From the NCBI RefSeq assembly GCF_016905005.1, contig NZ_JADIKC010000001.1, positions 186,001-250,000 of the forward strand: DNA of 64,000 nt, written 5' to 3'. Under the pieces are notes generated by a model, which was not told the DNA's origin, searched no databases, and saw only the letters and a program-made list of their open reading frames with translations. This DNA is from Dyella kyungheensis. GTDB taxonomy: Bacteria > Pseudomonadota > Gammaproteobacteria > Xanthomonadales > Rhodanobacteraceae. Shown here piece after piece: positions 63,213 through 64,000 of this stretch. Within the stretch, counting starts at the first letter, position 1. Each line of letters starts with the position of its first letter. Position numbers and translations under genes: made by a program.

Positions 63213-64000
63213 TCAGTTCTGCACCATGCCAATGGTGCGCAGCCACACCTCGACCAGATGCGGCCAGTCGGAAATCGGCTGTGCCGTCTTGCGCAGGCCG
63301 AACGCGTGGCCGCCGTGCGTGTACAGATGCATCTCCACCGGAACGTCGGCCTTCTTCAGCGCGGCGTAGTAGACCAGCGACTGGTTCACGCCATCGACGT
63401 CGTCGTCTTCGGCCTGGGCCAGAAAGGTGGGCGGCGTGTCGTGGGAGACGGTGACGTTCTTGTTGAACTTGTCGTCCTCCGTGGCCAGGTGGCCCGGATA
63501 GATGGCGACGGCGAAGTCCGGGCGGCTGCTTTGCCGGTCCGCCGCGTCCACCGGTTTATACAGATCCTTCTTGAAGCGCGTACTCACTTCCGCCACCAGA
63601 TAGCCGCCCGCCGAGAATCCGAGCACGCCGATCCTGTGCGGATCGATGTGCCATTCGGCGGCACGGGCGCGCACCAGTCGAAGCGCCCGCTGGCTGTCCT
63701 GCAGCGAGGGCACCGACGTAGTGAAGTTGTGCGGACGGCAATCGCATTGCCATACATAGGGCACGCTGGGAACGCGGTATTTCAGCAGGATGCAGGTGAT
63801 GCCCTTGGCGGTGAGCCAGTCGCAGATCTCGGTACCTTCCAGGTCGATGGCCAGGATCTGGAAACCGCCGCCCGGAATCACCATCACCGCAGCACCGGTA
63901 TTCACTCCGGTGGGCGAGTACACCGTCATGGTGGGACGCGTGACATTGGTGATTGCCCCCTTGGTGAGGGTTTCCGGTCCGGGGACAGGCTGCACATCGG
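63213..64000 (-). CDS. Esterase-like alpha/beta hydrolase (5' end outside window)
   Basis: 262 codons visible; the N-terminus, probably with a signal peptide, lies beyond the right edge. The visible start VPGPETLTKGAITNVTRPTM is typical of secreted acetyl-xylan/BD-FAE-type esterases. Oxyanion motif IPGGGFQIL, nucleophile elbow GVLGFSAGGYLVAE, acid region AEDDDVDG and catalytic His in THGGHAFGLR form a complete triad. The substrate is probably an acyl ester of a polysaccharide. Cys-rich YVWQCDCRPHN is a lid-like insertion. Confidence 0.82.
   Translation of the reverse strand, partial: DVQPVPGPETLTKGAITNVTRPTMTVYSPTGVNTGAAVMVIPGGGFQILAIDLEGTEICDWLTAKGITCILLKYRVPSVPYVWQCDCRPHNFTTSVPSLQDSQRALRLVRARAAEWHIDPHRIGVLGFSAGGYLVAEVSTRFKKDLYKPVDAADRQSSRPDFAVAIYPGHLATEDDKFNKNVTVSHDTPPTFLAQAEDDDVDGVNQSLVYYAALKKADVPVEMHLYTHGGHAFGLRKTAQPISDWPHLVEVWLRTIGMVQN

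Overview
The window is a GC-rich chromosomal segment of a gammaproteobacterium, most likely of the Xanthomonadales/Lysobacterales and probably family Rhodanobacteraceae (Dyella/Luteibacter/Rhodanobacter type). This is inferred from the gene neighbourhoods (pcnB-folK-panBCD, nnr-tsaE-amiC-mutL, murJ-ribF-ileS-lspA-ispH, recCBD), from a MutL with an endonuclease-type motif, and from interspersed REP hairpins of the TGTGGGAGCGCAC family. No species can be named from sequence alone.

Left part (1-35.4 kb), housekeeping core: partial 7Fe ferredoxin; tRNA-Glu; poly(A) polymerase, folate (folK) and pantothenate (panBCD) genes; pgi; queG facing the nnr-tsaE-amiC-mutL group; a DUF1684 protein; two crotonases; an FKBP isomerase; a coupled DUF1289-Nudix-sulfurtransferase trio; a DUF4139 protein, a thioesterase and uvrA on the minus strand; a DUF2059 protein with a histone-like tail; rplU-rpmA-obgE; rpsT with a TTG start; and murJ-ribF-ileS-lspA-ispH. 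Intergenic spaces hold several repeat types: four REP hairpin pairs in the window, a 272-bp nested palindrome, and a run of hairpins in front of ileS.

Middle (35.5-44.2 kb), an integrative and mobilizable element (IME) of about 8.65 kb inserted in the 3' end of tRNA-Thr(CGU). It is bounded by perfect 50-bp direct repeats (attL 35507-35556, attR 44162-44211). It carries a tyrosine integrase, an AlpA-type regulator, a winged-helix replication-type protein with iteron-like repeats and palindromes, a MOBQ (MobA/MobL) relaxase with an RSF1010-like oriT overlapping its 5' end, a TraD-like accessory gene, small unknown genes, an HNH-type protein and a protein with nucleotide-cyclase-like motifs. It also has a large unassigned segment rich in RNA-like hairpins next to attL. 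The oriT, the RNA-like segment and the cyclase-like cargo are the most interesting parts of the window.

Right part (44.5-64 kb): a type IV pilus minor-pilin operon (fimT-pilV-pilW-pilX-pilY1-pilE), the recC-recB-recD operon on the minus strand, two secreted proteins and one cytoplasmic protein of unknown role, and the C-terminal part of an esterase-like alpha/beta hydrolase running off the right edge.

All calls come from reading the sequence. No database search, folding or promoter prediction was run, so starts, promoters, terminators and RNA structures are inferences unless a motif is cited.
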